Shown here: one piece after another, positions 21,169-27,744 of the stretch
Numbering within the stretch: the first letter of the stretch is position 1
Layout of the letters: each line of letters starts with the position of its first letter
Origin: a virus
Direction: 5' to 3' (one strand)
Length of the DNA: 27,744 bases
Virus record (IMG/VR): IMGVR_UViG_3300024265_000177
Location: 1-27,744 of that record
Translations under genes and position numbers: made by a program
The notes under the pieces: generated by a model
What the model was told of the DNA's origin: nothing
What the model saw: only the letters and a program-made list of their open reading frames with translations
The model's database searches: none

Positions 21169-21183
21169 ACACCTTTTTGGTGT
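21169..21183 (-). other. Small hairpin at the predicted 5' end of the leftward transcript
   Basis: The bases form ACACC-(5-base loop)-GGTGT, a perfect five-base-pair stem. It would lie at or near the first bases of a transcript made from the leftward promoter at 21192-21220. A stem at the 5' end can protect mRNA; that role is inferred only from position. Confidence 0.4.
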
Positions 21184-21191
21184 CCATCCGT

Positions 21192-21220
21192 AGTATACCA
21201 TAAGGGATTAAATATATCAG
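21192..21220 (-). promoter_or_regulatory. Candidate leftward sigma-70-type promoter
   Basis: On the minus strand: -35 CTGATA (21220-21215), a 17-base spacer, and -10 TATACT (21197-21192). Matches to consensus are four of six and five of six. It points at the 51-residue gene and the whole leftward arm. The region is A+T-rich, so chance matches are possible. Confidence 0.45.
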
Positions 21221-21284
21221 GATTAATTTATTTATTTTGTGAGTTGAGCGTATATATAGGATATTAAGCTATATAACGGTATAC

Positions 21285-21293
21285 AATGCAATT
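21285..21293 (+). promoter_or_regulatory. AATGCAATT motif, copy 1
   Basis: First of three AATGCAATT copies in the control region (others at 21434-21442 and, inverted, at 21584-21592). It lies between the leftward promoter and the A+T-rich tract. A binding site for a phage regulator or initiator is possible. Confidence 0.4.
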
Positions 21294-21360
21294 GTCCTCT
21301 TCCTCTTAGGTGGATGGGAAGGCTAAGTTAACCCCCTATATGTTATTATTATACTGCTCA

Positions 21361-21420
21361 TCTTATAATATAAATAAATAAATAAAATAGATATATAATA
21401 TATATATATATAATATATAG
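21361..21420. other. Extremely A+T-rich tract
   Basis: Sixty bases with three G or C, made of TAAA repeats followed by alternating TA. It could be a DNA-unwinding element of an origin or an UP-element-like stretch for nearby promoters. Confidence 0.5.
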
Positions 21421-21433
21421 ACTTATGAAGAGA

Positions 21434-21442
21434 AATGCAATT
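21434..21442 (+). promoter_or_regulatory. AATGCAATT motif, copy 2
   Basis: Second copy, just after the A+T-rich tract and five bases beyond a GACTTATGAA direct repeat. The same two elements come together again at 21575-21592, with the motif inverted there. Confidence 0.4.
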
Positions 21443-21488
21443 ACCTGTTTCTAGAGGTGTTTTCTAATGTAATTCTTTTACATTGACC

Positions 21489-21571
21489 AAAAACCTCCGT
21501 ACACCTTCGTTCGACCAAACTTCCTCTTCAGGATAAACGTAGTACCACAATTCACCGTACGAAGGTTTTTT
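21489..21571. repeat. Inverted repeat in the control region
   Basis: The arm at 21489-21502 (AAAAACCTCCGTAC) pairs with GTACGAAGGTTTTT starting at 21557, with one mismatch and a 54-base loop. A second short arm ACCTTCGT (21503-21510) can pair perfectly with the same right arm. The two pairings exclude each other. The right arm ends in a T run, as in a terminator. This could be a switchable RNA structure, an origin cruciform or a boundary terminator. Confidence 0.5.
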
Positions 21572-21572
21572 G

Positions 21573-21601
21573 CTGACTTATGAAATTGCATTACATATAA
21601 T
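21573..21601 (+). promoter_or_regulatory. Candidate rightward promoter with internal operator-like site
   Basis: -35 CTGACT (21573-21578), 17-base spacer, -10 TATAAT (21596-21601, perfect consensus). It would start a transcript near 21608 and drive the resolvase, terminase and structural genes. The inverted AATGCAATT copy (21584-21592) lies inside the spacer, where a bound protein would block or remodel RNA polymerase. Confidence 0.6.
21584..21592 (-). promoter_or_regulatory. AATGCAATT motif, copy 3 (inverted, inside promoter)
   Basis: Reads AATTGCATT on the plus strand. Position inside the spacer of the rightward promoter makes this the best operator candidate of the three copies. Confidence 0.45.
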
Positions 21602-21652
21602 GAGCTTAAATAGGAAATAAGGTAAAAGGAGCAAAAAACAGGAGTTTTTAGT

Positions 21653-22201
21653 ATGCCACCTAAATATAAGAAAAAGAAACAAGTAATTAAAAAGCTACTA
21701 GCCATAGATCCTGGTACTGAAAACCTAGGATGGGCCATATTTAACGTAGCAGGTAGATTGCATAACAAAGGAGCACAGCTTGCTGTCCGAGAATACAAGT
21801 ATATGGATAGTGGAGTATTTCAGATAAAGAATAAATCCCTTGACTGGATGCAACGTATGGACTTGCTCCTTATAGATGTCCAGAAGATACTCCAGGATAT
21901 ACCTATTGACGTAGTAGTAATTGAGGAACCTGCGATCTTTATAGGTACTGCAAAAGGAGAAGGTGCAAACAACTCAGGGTCTGTCCTGAAGCTTACTGCA
22001 GTAGTGCATAGTATAAGGTCAATGGCGAAAAGGATGGGTTGCAAAGTACACCTATTGGGGGTACGTAAATGGAAAGGGAACACTAAGAAGGAAGACACCC
22101 AACGTCGTATTAACAGAAGCTTTGGTATAAACATCACTCAGCCCGATCAAGCTGATGCAGTAGGAGTAGGCCGATATTTCCTGATGAATCTCAACAAGTA
22201 A
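21653..22201 (+). CDS. RuvC-like Holliday junction resolvase
   Basis: A 182-residue RNase H-fold nuclease. LLAIDPGTENLGWAIF (15-30) carries the first catalytic Asp (19). VVVIEEPAIF (87-96) supplies the central Glu, and QPDQADAVGVGRYFL (163-177) the C-terminal acidic pair, as in RuvC-type phage resolvases. It would resolve branched DNA before packaging. The 14 residues before the domain are a lysine-rich tag, MPPKYKKKKQVIKK, almost repeated on the small terminase. AGGAG lies eight bases upstream of the ATG. It is the first gene of the rightward arm. Confidence 0.88.
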   Translation: MPPKYKKKKQVIKKLLAIDPGTENLGWAIFNVAGRLHNKGAQLAVREYKYMDSGVFQIKNKSLDWMQRMDLLLIDVQKILQDIPIDVVVIEEPAIFIGTAKGEGANNSGSVLKLTAVVHSIRSMAKRMGCKVHLLGVRKWKGNTKKEDTQRRINRSFGINITQPDQADAVGVGRYFLMNLNK

Positions 22202-22230
22202 TGAGATTGTCAAAAATAATCACATTTTTT
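22202..22230 (+). terminator. Weak terminator-like hairpin after the resolvase gene
   Basis: TGAGATT (22202-22208) pairs with AATCACA (22218-22224) with one mismatch, then six T follow. The stem is A+T-rich and weak, so it may only reduce read-through. Confidence 0.35.
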
Positions 22231-22302
22231 GCTACATGCCTATACCATAGGCTACCATACCATGGACACACCATATCCAATACCGTAGAATAAGGAGGAA
22301 TT

Positions 22303-22392
22303 GTGCCTGCTAAAGTGCTGCATGTCGTATATATTATGCATGTAAACAACTCGAGGATAAAAGGAAATGGGATAAAAGGTTTGGGTAATTAA
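22303..22392 (+). CDS. Possible 29-residue leader peptide
   Basis: A GTG-initiated reading frame with AAGGAGGAA directly before it, one of the strongest ribosome sites in the window. The peptide (MPAKVLHVVYIMHVNNSRIK, then GNGIKGLGN) is basic and of no known family. It stops 18 bases before the ATG of the small terminase. It could be a small protein or a leader coupling translation to the terminase gene. The preceding stretch 22231-22290 holds short inverted repeats (CCTATACCATAGG, CCATACCATGG) and no gene. Confidence 0.4.
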   Translation: MPAKVLHVVYIMHVNNSRIKGNGIKGLGN

Positions 22393-22410
22393 TTGTTAGG
22401 GTATCGGGAT

Positions 22411-22806
22411 ATGCCTCCTAAGTATAAGTCAAAAAGAAAATATAGCAAGAAGGCCAAATTCAAGAAGGAAGTACTAACAGATAGTACTCCAGCAAGGGAT
22501 GATAAAGGCCATCTTCTCCCAGGACATACTGCCAATCGCAATGGTCGTCCTAAGGGGAGTAAGAACAAGTATTCCATAAAGGAATTAATGGATGCTATCA
22601 AAGAGGTCGAACTTGAGACAGGTGAATCCTTACTCAAGGTCTTTGTTATGAAGGGATATGCAGATAAAACAGTAATGATCGCTTTAATGAAGAAATTACT
22701 TCCTGACCTTAAATCGATCGAAGGAGTTATGGCGAATTTCGAAGCATCTATGGAAGACGAAGTTGCAAAGAGCATACAAGAGGAATTATTGCAGAGGTAT
22801 AAATAG
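22411..22806 (+). CDS. Small terminase subunit-like DNA-binding protein
   Basis: A 131-residue protein. The N-terminus is a lysine-rich tag (MPPKYKSKRKYSKKAKFKK). GHTANRNGRPKGSKNKYSIK (38-57) is the NxxGRPKGSKNK block common at the start of small-terminase-like and DUF5681-type proteins. A helical remainder (LMDAIKEVELETGESLLKVF and LMKKLLPDLKSIEG) follows. Such proteins recognise phage DNA and hand it to the large subunit. Placement a few genes before the large terminase supports the call; the sequence match alone is moderate. A TTG six codons upstream is an alternative start, directly after the leader peptide stop. Confidence 0.65.
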   Translation: MPPKYKSKRKYSKKAKFKKEVLTDSTPARDDKGHLLPGHTANRNGRPKGSKNKYSIKELMDAIKEVELETGESLLKVFVMKGYADKTVMIALMKKLLPDLKSIEGVMANFEASMEDEVAKSIQEELLQRYK

Positions 22807-24173
22807 TGCTTATTGAAACCGTACATCACGATTACATTGCAGGCTATGTTGCTAATCAGCATATTGATTGGACGAATGCTACTCAGGATATACTCACAAC
22901 TGGTGATCTTACTTTGGGTGATGGGGCTACTATTGGTATTGTTTCTGACGATGATTTACTTACGCTTACTTCTGATAATCTTACTATAGCTGGTTCGTTA
23001 GATTGTGGTTTGCTCACAAATGCAGGTGCTTGGACTTGGACAGGGAACACGACCGCTGACTGGAGCGATGCTCCTAAAGTTATAGATATCCAAGACTCAG
23101 GGGGTGTTGTGTTTAGAAACGGTGGTGGAAGCTTACTAGAACTTATACCTGCTGTGCCAATCTTATTCTTTGGTAACATCACGGGTAACCCCGCTTATAG
23201 TTTCCGTGGCTCTGGTCTTACCACGCTAGGTGGGAACTTATTAGTAAACGGTGGGAATATTGGAATAACTGCTGACACAGACATTATCGTTCTGTCAGAC
23301 GCTAACAAAGTCTTTATCGATCAGGACATCATAATCAAAGCGGGTTCTTTCACTTCTTTGTCTGATGCTATAAGTTTTGGAAACGAGAATTTGAGTACTA
23401 CCGGTAATATGGCTGCAAGCACTTATTCTAATATTAATATAGTAGCCCCAGAAGCTATCTTAACTTTAAGAAGCACTGGTACGTATTCCACAATAATTTT
23501 TGATCGAGGAAATTCAGATAATTTTGAGTTTAGAATGCGTAGTGAGGGAACATTTTTCAGGGTAAGTAATTCTGAAGATAATGGCTCATCATGGCAAGAG
23601 ATGTTTACCTTAGGCAGATTTACTACAGACCCGCTACTTACACTAACCGGTAGACGACCAACTATTAAAACAAATCTTGTTGATACGTCTGGAACTGGTA
23701 TCTCAGTATCATTCTTTGACCCATATATAACTAATAATAACACAACTATAAATGCTGGCAGATTTGCCTTTTTTGGTTCGCTCAATCAGGGTGGAACTCC
23801 ATCAGTGACGTACTGGTACATAGACCCGCGATCAACACCAAGTCATTTGGCTCCCATATTTAAATTGAGCACAAACGGGTTAGGTATAGGGCTTGCTTCA
23901 ACAACATCTCCATCTAATCCTTTACAAGTTAATGGCATCACACAATTAGGCGATGGTGGAGTAGCGAATTACACACAGATATCATCAACAGGAAATATAA
24001 CGCAAATGGGTTCAGCAACTGCGGTACTTTTGCAATTAGAAGTAACGAATAATGTTGGTTTTTTTGGGACAACTCCAGTCTCTCAGAACCAACTGCAAAC
24101 AGGGGTTGGAGCTTCAGTTGATAACGTGATAACAGAGTTACAGAGACTAGGTTTAGTTAGGCAGGCTGCATAA
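22806..24173 (+). CDS. Tail-fibre-like structural protein
   Basis: A 455-residue beta-rich protein. Repeated short strands such as LTTGDLTLGDGATIGIVSDD, LTLTSDNLTIAGSLDCG and LGGNLLVNGGNIGIT are typical of phage fibre and metagenomic fibre-like proteins that form trimeric beta structures. Near the end, NNVGFFGTTPVSQNQLQTGV is followed by a short helix INxLQRLGL-like sequence (VITELQRLGLVRQ) that is a common C-terminal tip of such proteins. It probably contacts the host or decorates the capsid. Start is GTG at 22806, overlapping the small terminase stop. It lies between small and large terminase, an unusual place for a fibre. Confidence 0.68.
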   Translation: MLIETVHHDYIAGYVANQHIDWTNATQDILTTGDLTLGDGATIGIVSDDDLLTLTSDNLTIAGSLDCGLLTNAGAWTWTGNTTADWSDAPKVIDIQDSGGVVFRNGGGSLLELIPAVPILFFGNITGNPAYSFRGSGLTTLGGNLLVNGGNIGITADTDIIVLSDANKVFIDQDIIIKAGSFTSLSDAISFGNENLSTTGNMAASTYSNINIVAPEAILTLRSTGTYSTIIFDRGNSDNFEFRMRSEGTFFRVSNSEDNGSSWQEMFTLGRFTTDPLLTLTGRRPTIKTNLVDTSGTGISVSFFDPYITNNNTTINAGRFAFFGSLNQGGTPSVTYWYIDPRSTPSHLAPIFKLSTNGLGIGLASTTSPSNPLQVNGITQLGDGGVANYTQISSTGNITQMGSATAVLLQLEVTNNVGFFGTTPVSQNQLQTGVGASVDNVITELQRLGLVRQAA

Positions 24174-24418
24174 TGGCTGATATAATTATTTCAAAAACAA
24201 TACAAAATGTTAACGTAGAGAAGGCATCTGCGGGTTTTTTAAAAGAGCATCCAATTCCCCAAATAGATGATCCTGATAATCCGGGAATACTAATTAATGC
24301 TTACACTGTGAAAGAGTGGTTTACAAAGGTCATCTTTGCTTATGGTGATCGTGAAATAAAGCATGGATTAAAACGTTTGGCTGACGAAGACAATGAATAT
24401 ACAAGTGTATTTGAATGA
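24173..24418 (+). CDS. Small hypothetical protein of the structural cassette
   Basis: An 81-residue protein with no recognised family. ADIIISKTIQNVNVEKASAG at the start is beta-like, and AYTVKEWFTKVIFAYGDREI is helical. It overlaps the fibre-like gene stop (TAATG) and is followed closely by two more small structural-type genes. A role as fibre accessory or connector is a guess from position. Confidence 0.6.
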   Translation: MADIIISKTIQNVNVEKASAGFLKEHPIPQIDDPDNPGILINAYTVKEWFTKVIFAYGDREIKHGLKRLADEDNEYTSVFE

Positions 24419-24431
24419 AAGGAAACAAGTA

Positions 24432-24770
24432 ATGAACATTAATTTTAAAGAAATGTTGCTAACACTAAAAGGTGAGCCGTTAGAAAAGCTCGTCAAAAAA
24501 GAAACCGATGAAGTACCTGTTCCTGTAGCATTATCTTTAGGTGAAGCTTGTGCCGATGCTTTACTTGGGATGACTGACTCAGACCGAAAAGAATCAGGCA
24601 CAGACAAGTTTAAAAGATGGCAACTCGCTAGTAAGATTCTTGAAGCAGAAAAGATCGAACTCACTGCTGAAGATGTGACGCTGATTAAAGATCGCGTTGG
24701 TAAAGTGTATGGTCCAATATCCGTTGGTCCTATTTATAACTTGTTAGAAGGCAAACCACAGAATGGCTAA
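24432..24770 (+). CDS. Conserved phage hypothetical protein
   Basis: A 112-residue helical protein. DKFKRWQLASKILEAEKIEL followed by TAEDVTLIKDRVGKVYGPI and VGPIYNLLEG resembles short phage proteins with the pattern K..R..LA.KI...L..ED...IK..I.K.Y.P...G....LLE that often lie among structural genes. Function is not known to me. GAAAGGAAAC upstream of the ATG at 24432 supports this start rather than the one at 24393, which overlaps the previous gene. Confidence 0.7.
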   Translation: MNINFKEMLLTLKGEPLEKLVKKETDEVPVPVALSLGEACADALLGMTDSDRKESGTDKFKRWQLASKILEAEKIELTAEDVTLIKDRVGKVYGPISVGPIYNLLEGKPQNG

Positions 24771-25854
24771 TGAAATTGCCATAGTCTATCCAGTATCTGG
24801 ATTAGCAACTGTAACGATTGCTATCTATAAACCTGATTTAACTATCAGGGATGGACAGACTGCAGAAGCTCTTTCTGACAGTGGTCATCTTAATCTATAT
24901 GGCAATACCGATGCTATCACTGTAGTAGCAGGTGACATAATCAAACCTGCTGTCGCTGGAGTTAACTTTGGAAACGGCGGTATATATAAGGAAGCTGAGA
25001 ACGACGTTTGGGATGCATTGCTAACTGCCTCAAATCATAATGTTCCAACCTCTGCTGGAAGAAGGTTACGTACTATGGCAGCTCATGTTATTAGAAATGA
25101 ACTTGCCAGAGGTCCAGGAACAGGTAATAATCAAATTCAATTTGATGTTGATGCTTCTGCAGTTAATGGCTCTTACGATCCCGGCAGAGTATGCATCATT
25201 GCAGGAACAGGTGTTGGTCAAAGTAGATTAATCTATCAATACAGAGGAAGTGACAAAGTAGCAACAGTCGACCGAAACTGGAAAGTTAATCCTGCCGATG
25301 ATAGCGAATTCATTATTATAAGTGATCCTGGTAGAGAACACGTCAATGAAGGACTTGCTCAAAGCGCAACAGCTAATACAATTAAACTTAATGAACTGGC
25401 TTCTGATGAGGATGATGTATATCGAAACCAGATGGTGTTCATTCGGTCCGGCAAAGGTGAAGATCAAGTTAAGAGAATAATTGGTTATGATGGTACAACA
25501 AAAATTGCAACGTTACCTGTTAGTGATGATTGGGCTGTTATTCCAGATTCAACTTCGGCATACGTTATGCTACCACTGGTCTGTGTTGAAACTCAAGCTA
25601 TAAAAGGAACAGAGCTTACTGCTAAGACAGGAGAGAACTTCGAAACCTTCTTTAACAATGGCGGTCGAACAAGTGAATTGATAATGGATCTACTTAACGC
25701 GAATAAGATTATCAACACTGACACTACTCCCTGGCAACTAGAGTATAAGCATAAGACAACTGGAGATATACTGCTTATTCAGAAGATGACAAATACTGAG
25801 GCTGAGAATATCCGTAGTATTAACAATGTTCTTGGAGGCCTTACTGCACCATAA
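24763..25854 (+). CDS. Phage structural protein with a duplicated beta domain
   Basis: A 363-residue protein. An N-terminal beta region (about 1-70, IAIVYPVSGLATVTIAIYKP) and a helix (YKEAENDVWDALLTASNHNV) are followed by two related beta modules. One holds RVCIIAGTGVGQSRLIYQY, DKVATVDRNWKVNP and DDSEFIII. The other holds NQMVFIRSGKGEDQVKRIIG, TKIATLPVSDDWAVIP and STSAYVMLP. Both follow I.I..G.G..Q.R.I..Y.G..K.ATV...W...P. The modules appear in tail or baseplate proteins of many phages. The end, LEYKHKTTGDILLIQKMTNT, is also common in such proteins. It overlaps the previous gene by eight bases. Confidence 0.68.
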   Translation: MANEIAIVYPVSGLATVTIAIYKPDLTIRDGQTAEALSDSGHLNLYGNTDAITVVAGDIIKPAVAGVNFGNGGIYKEAENDVWDALLTASNHNVPTSAGRRLRTMAAHVIRNELARGPGTGNNQIQFDVDASAVNGSYDPGRVCIIAGTGVGQSRLIYQYRGSDKVATVDRNWKVNPADDSEFIIISDPGREHVNEGLAQSATANTIKLNELASDEDDVYRNQMVFIRSGKGEDQVKRIIGYDGTTKIATLPVSDDWAVIPDSTSAYVMLPLVCVETQAIKGTELTAKTGENFETFFNNGGRTSELIMDLLNANKIINTDTTPWQLEYKHKTTGDILLIQKMTNTEAENIRSINNVLGGLTAP

Positions 25855-25885
25855 CATTAACTGAAGTTTTTTGGAGGATAGTCCG

Positions 25886-26086
25886 ATGTCCAAGAAACAA
25901 GAAGTTGAAACGGAAATAATCGCTATAGAGTTTTATCGCCAAGTCCATATAGACTGGATAAGGTTCTTAGCAATAAATAATAACTTTGATGATTCACTCG
26001 TTGGAGATATAAGTTATCATCAAACCCTAATTAATAGTTACGATGATGATCTGGATATATTAAGGGAATTTCTTTTACAATGCTAA
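25886..26086 (+). CDS. Small acidic hypothetical protein
   Basis: A 66-residue protein (MSKKQEVETEIIAIEFYRQV at the start), helical and acidic toward the end (NSYDDDLDILREFLLQC). TTGGAGG lies eight bases before the ATG at 25886. It overlaps the large terminase gene by seven bases, so it is co-translated with it. The family is not recognised. Confidence 0.62.
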   Translation: MSKKQEVETEIIAIEFYRQVHIDWIRFLAINNNFDDSLVGDISYHQTLINSYDDDLDILREFLLQC

Positions 26087-27381
26087 CGACTACGCAAATT
26101 AAATGGTTAGGACCTAAATTGGCCCTATACAAACCTTTGGAAGACGATAGCACACAGAGTGATTTCCATAAGTCCAACGCTGACATCAAATGGTTCTTTG
26201 GTGGGAACCAGTCAGGTAAGACTCATACTAATATGGTTGACCTGGCTCAAGTTGTTTTAAACATCCATCCATTTAAGAAGATTAATAAAGGAACGCATTG
26301 GTGTTGTATCGAATCCTGGGAACAGGTCCGTGATATCCTCTGGGCTGATAACCTAGAACAGCTTATTCCTAAACACCATATAGCCAACATCGTTTATGGC
26401 CAAGATAAGGTTCCTAGAAAGGTCTTCTTAAAGAATGGACACAAGATCGAGTTCAAGGCCTTCAATCAGGGAAGAGAATTATTCCAGGGTAGAGCTATTG
26501 ACTCCTGTTACTGTGATGAACAATGCCATCATGATTTTGTTGGTATATTCGACGAGATCCAGGCAAGGCTATTAGTAAAGGAAGGTTATATCTCTTGGTC
26601 TATGACGCCTGTTCTTCCACAGCCTGAACTAGAAGAGCGAATCGAAGATCTGCCTGACACAGATGAAGTGTTCTATGCTAATCTGAATTCTAACCGAAAG
26701 AGTCGAGGCGGTTATATCGCAGATGACAGAATAGATAAGCTCATCGCTAGTTGGCCTGCTGAAACACAGACGACTAGAATCGAAGGTAAGTTCGCATCCT
26801 TCCATGGAGCAGTGTACAGTACGTTTAGTAGACAGGTCCATGTTATTAAACCATTCCCGATACCTGAGGGATGGGGCTTATATAGAGGATTCGACTTTGG
26901 CTTCACTAATCCTTTCTGCTGTCTATGGATGGCAAAGGATAAGGACGAGAACTGGTACGTCTTTAGAGAATACTATAAAGCCAGGACTGGTATACAAGAA
27001 CATATCAGTACGGTCAAACGACTTAGTGGTAAAGAGCAGTACTTAGTTAACTGGGCAGATCCTGAAAATGCAGAGAACAGATCTGATATGAGGAAGGCTG
27101 GTATTGTAACCAGGTGTGCTCATAAAGATATCGCTCGAGGTATTGAGTTGGTTCAATCTAAGCTAAAGATCAAAGAGAATAAGAAGCCGAGCCTGTTTAT
27201 CTTTAACACCTGTAGGAATACGGCTCGAGAGTTTCCTTCTTATCATTATCCGAAGGGAACTAAGAAAAATAATCCTGCTGATATACCGGTAGGTAAAGAC
27301 GACCATACTTTGGACGTTGTTAGATATGTTGTCTATTCAACCGATGGCAAAAGAAAGAAGGGCAGCGTAAGAGCTGCATAG
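26080..27381 (+). CDS. terL: Terminase large subunit
   Basis: A 433-residue packaging motor. The ATPase domain has Walker A FFGGNQSGKTH (39-49) and Walker B with the catalytic Glu at SCYCDE (142-147). The motor coupling motif ISWSMTPV (171-178) follows. The RNase H-like nuclease domain begins at YRGFDFGFTNP (268-278, first catalytic Asp272), continues with NWADPENAEN, and ends with KDDHTLDVVRYVVY, the C-terminal acidic pair. It cuts concatemeric DNA and pumps it into the prohead. It is the clearest evidence that the window is a tailed phage. Confidence 0.96.
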   Translation: MLTTTQIKWLGPKLALYKPLEDDSTQSDFHKSNADIKWFFGGNQSGKTHTNMVDLAQVVLNIHPFKKINKGTHWCCIESWEQVRDILWADNLEQLIPKHHIANIVYGQDKVPRKVFLKNGHKIEFKAFNQGRELFQGRAIDSCYCDEQCHHDFVGIFDEIQARLLVKEGYISWSMTPVLPQPELEERIEDLPDTDEVFYANLNSNRKSRGGYIADDRIDKLIASWPAETQTTRIEGKFASFHGAVYSTFSRQVHVIKPFPIPEGWGLYRGFDFGFTNPFCCLWMAKDKDENWYVFREYYKARTGIQEHISTVKRLSGKEQYLVNWADPENAENRSDMRKAGIVTRCAHKDIARGIELVQSKLKIKENKKPSLFIFNTCRNTAREFPSYHYPKGTKKNNPADIPVGKDDHTLDVVRYVVYSTDGKRKKGSVRAA

Positions 27382-27394
27382 AAAGGAGTAACCA

Positions 27395-27514
27395 ATGGGA
27401 ATGGAAGAAGGAAATATTCCAGGAACATTCGAAGGACAGTTTGACTGGTGGGACAATATGTCAGATAAAGAAAAAGAAGAATATTTTAAAGGAGAATCAA
27501 AAGATGGAAACTAA
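27395..27514 (+). CDS. Small acidic hypothetical protein
   Basis: A 39-residue protein (MGMEEGNIPGTFEGQFDWWD, then NMSDKEKEEYFKGESKDGN), strongly acidic. AAAGGAG lies six to seven bases before the ATG. It overlaps the following gene's start. No family is recognised; its size and position after terL suggest a packaging-associated small protein at most. Confidence 0.55.
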   Translation: MGMEEGNIPGTFEGQFDWWDNMSDKEKEEYFKGESKDGN

Positions 27515-27744
27515 AAGTGTTAATATTGCAGTAATGTTAAAAAGTGGACAACAGATTCTAGTAGGTTTCGATGAACTGTCTGCTCCGAAGATGGCAAGAA
27601 AAATGCGAGAGGATATCTGGGGTCCCAATCCAAATAAGTCCTTCTGTATTCAAGACTATGCAGAAGATAAAGATCCAAACGCATACATGGTTGTCGATAC
27701 TGAGTTGATTGCTCTGGTTACTATCATCGAGCTAAAGAGTCAGA
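27504..27744 (+). CDS. Hypothetical protein, 3' end beyond the window
   Basis: Eighty residues are visible before the window ends. It starts METKSVNIAVMLKSGQQILV; the repeated strands and IALVTIIELK near the cut suggest a small beta barrel. AAAGGAGAATCAAAAG precedes the ATG, which overlaps the previous gene by 11 bases in another frame. The family is not recognised. Confidence 0.6.
   Translation, partial: METKSVNIAVMLKSGQQILVGFDELSAPKMARKMREDIWGPNPNKSFCIQDYAEDKDPNAYMVVDTELIALVTIIELKSQ

Larger units (their letters stand above)
21137..21652. other. Divergent control region, possible replication origin
   Basis: About 515 bases without a convincing gene separate the leftward and rightward arms. 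It holds a candidate promoter for each direction, three copies of AATGCAATT, a direct repeat GACTTATGAA (21420-21429 and 21575-21584), a large inverted repeat (21489-21571) and a tract at 21361-21420 with only three G or C in 60 bases. Such an easily melted tract beside repeats is what phage origins often look like. A minus-strand reading frame at 21478-21798 overlaps the resolvase gene antisense and is not credible. Confidence 0.55.

Noticed and set aside
21361-21420. A+T-rich repeats considered as a CRISPR or tandem-repeat array
   Set aside because: There are no spaced identical repeats with unique spacers; it is simple alternating TA and TAAA sequence.
21478-21798. 106-residue minus-strand reading frame across the control region and resolvase start
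   Set aside because: It is antisense to the resolvase and the inverted repeat, has no ribosome site and no recognisable protein features.
25040-25231. 63-residue Leu/Met-rich frame inside the structural gene
   Set aside because: It is a shifted frame of a gene with clear domain structure and has no ribosome site of its own.

Overview
The window looks like about 28 kb of a tailed double-stranded DNA bacteriophage (Caudoviricetes). It carries a large terminase subunit, a small-terminase-like protein, fibre-like structural proteins, a family A DNA polymerase, a primase-helicase, Sak4-type recombination genes and many small tightly packed genes with ATGA, GTGA and TAATG overlaps. No rRNA, tRNA, CRISPR array, transposase or integrase was seen. 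The host cannot be named. A lipobox protein and a twin-arginine-like leader hint at a bacterial host with an envelope to which lipoproteins are exported.

Layout. From position 1 to about 21136 every gene lies on the minus strand. Transcription would start near 21190 and run leftward through four groups. (a) 20981-16232 holds small genes: membrane, zinc-ribbon, lysine-rich, lipoprotein and unknown proteins. (b) 16245-13856 holds a NADAR protein, an HTH protein, a SLOG/YspA-like protein and a HisE/MazG-like pyrophosphohydrolase. (c) 13859-6498 is the replication and recombination module: SNF2-type helicase, PD-(D/E)XK nuclease, Sak4-like ATPase, acidic ssDNA-binding protein with two Tudor-like repeats, and a Toprim primase fused to an MCM-like AAA+ helicase. 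(d) 6487-1 is nucleotide metabolism: Nmad1/DUF1599, LAGLIDADG endonuclease, stand-alone TSCPD domain, all-alpha NTP pyrophosphatase, a divergent thymidylate-synthase-like protein, DUF4326, a thymidylate-synthase-fold enzyme with the Asn-to-Asp change typical of dCMP-specific enzymes, ThyX, dCMP deaminase, and the start of DNA polymerase A.

A divergent, very A+T-rich control region of about 515 bases (21137-21652) separates this arm from a rightward arm. The rightward arm holds a RuvC-like resolvase, small terminase, fibre-like and other structural proteins, large terminase and two short genes, the last cut by the window end.

The most interesting reading is that the nucleotide cluster makes a modified cytosine nucleotide for phage DNA. 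ThyX supplies dTMP, so the ThyA-fold protein is free for another job, and its substrate-selecting residue is Asp, as in dCMP hydroxymethylase. A second, very divergent TS-like protein two genes away shows the same Cys...Arg...Asp pattern. The Toprim-MCM fusion replicase, the recurrent lysine-rich terminal tags on DNA-handling proteins, and an operator-like site inside the predicted rightward promoter are further points worth checking.
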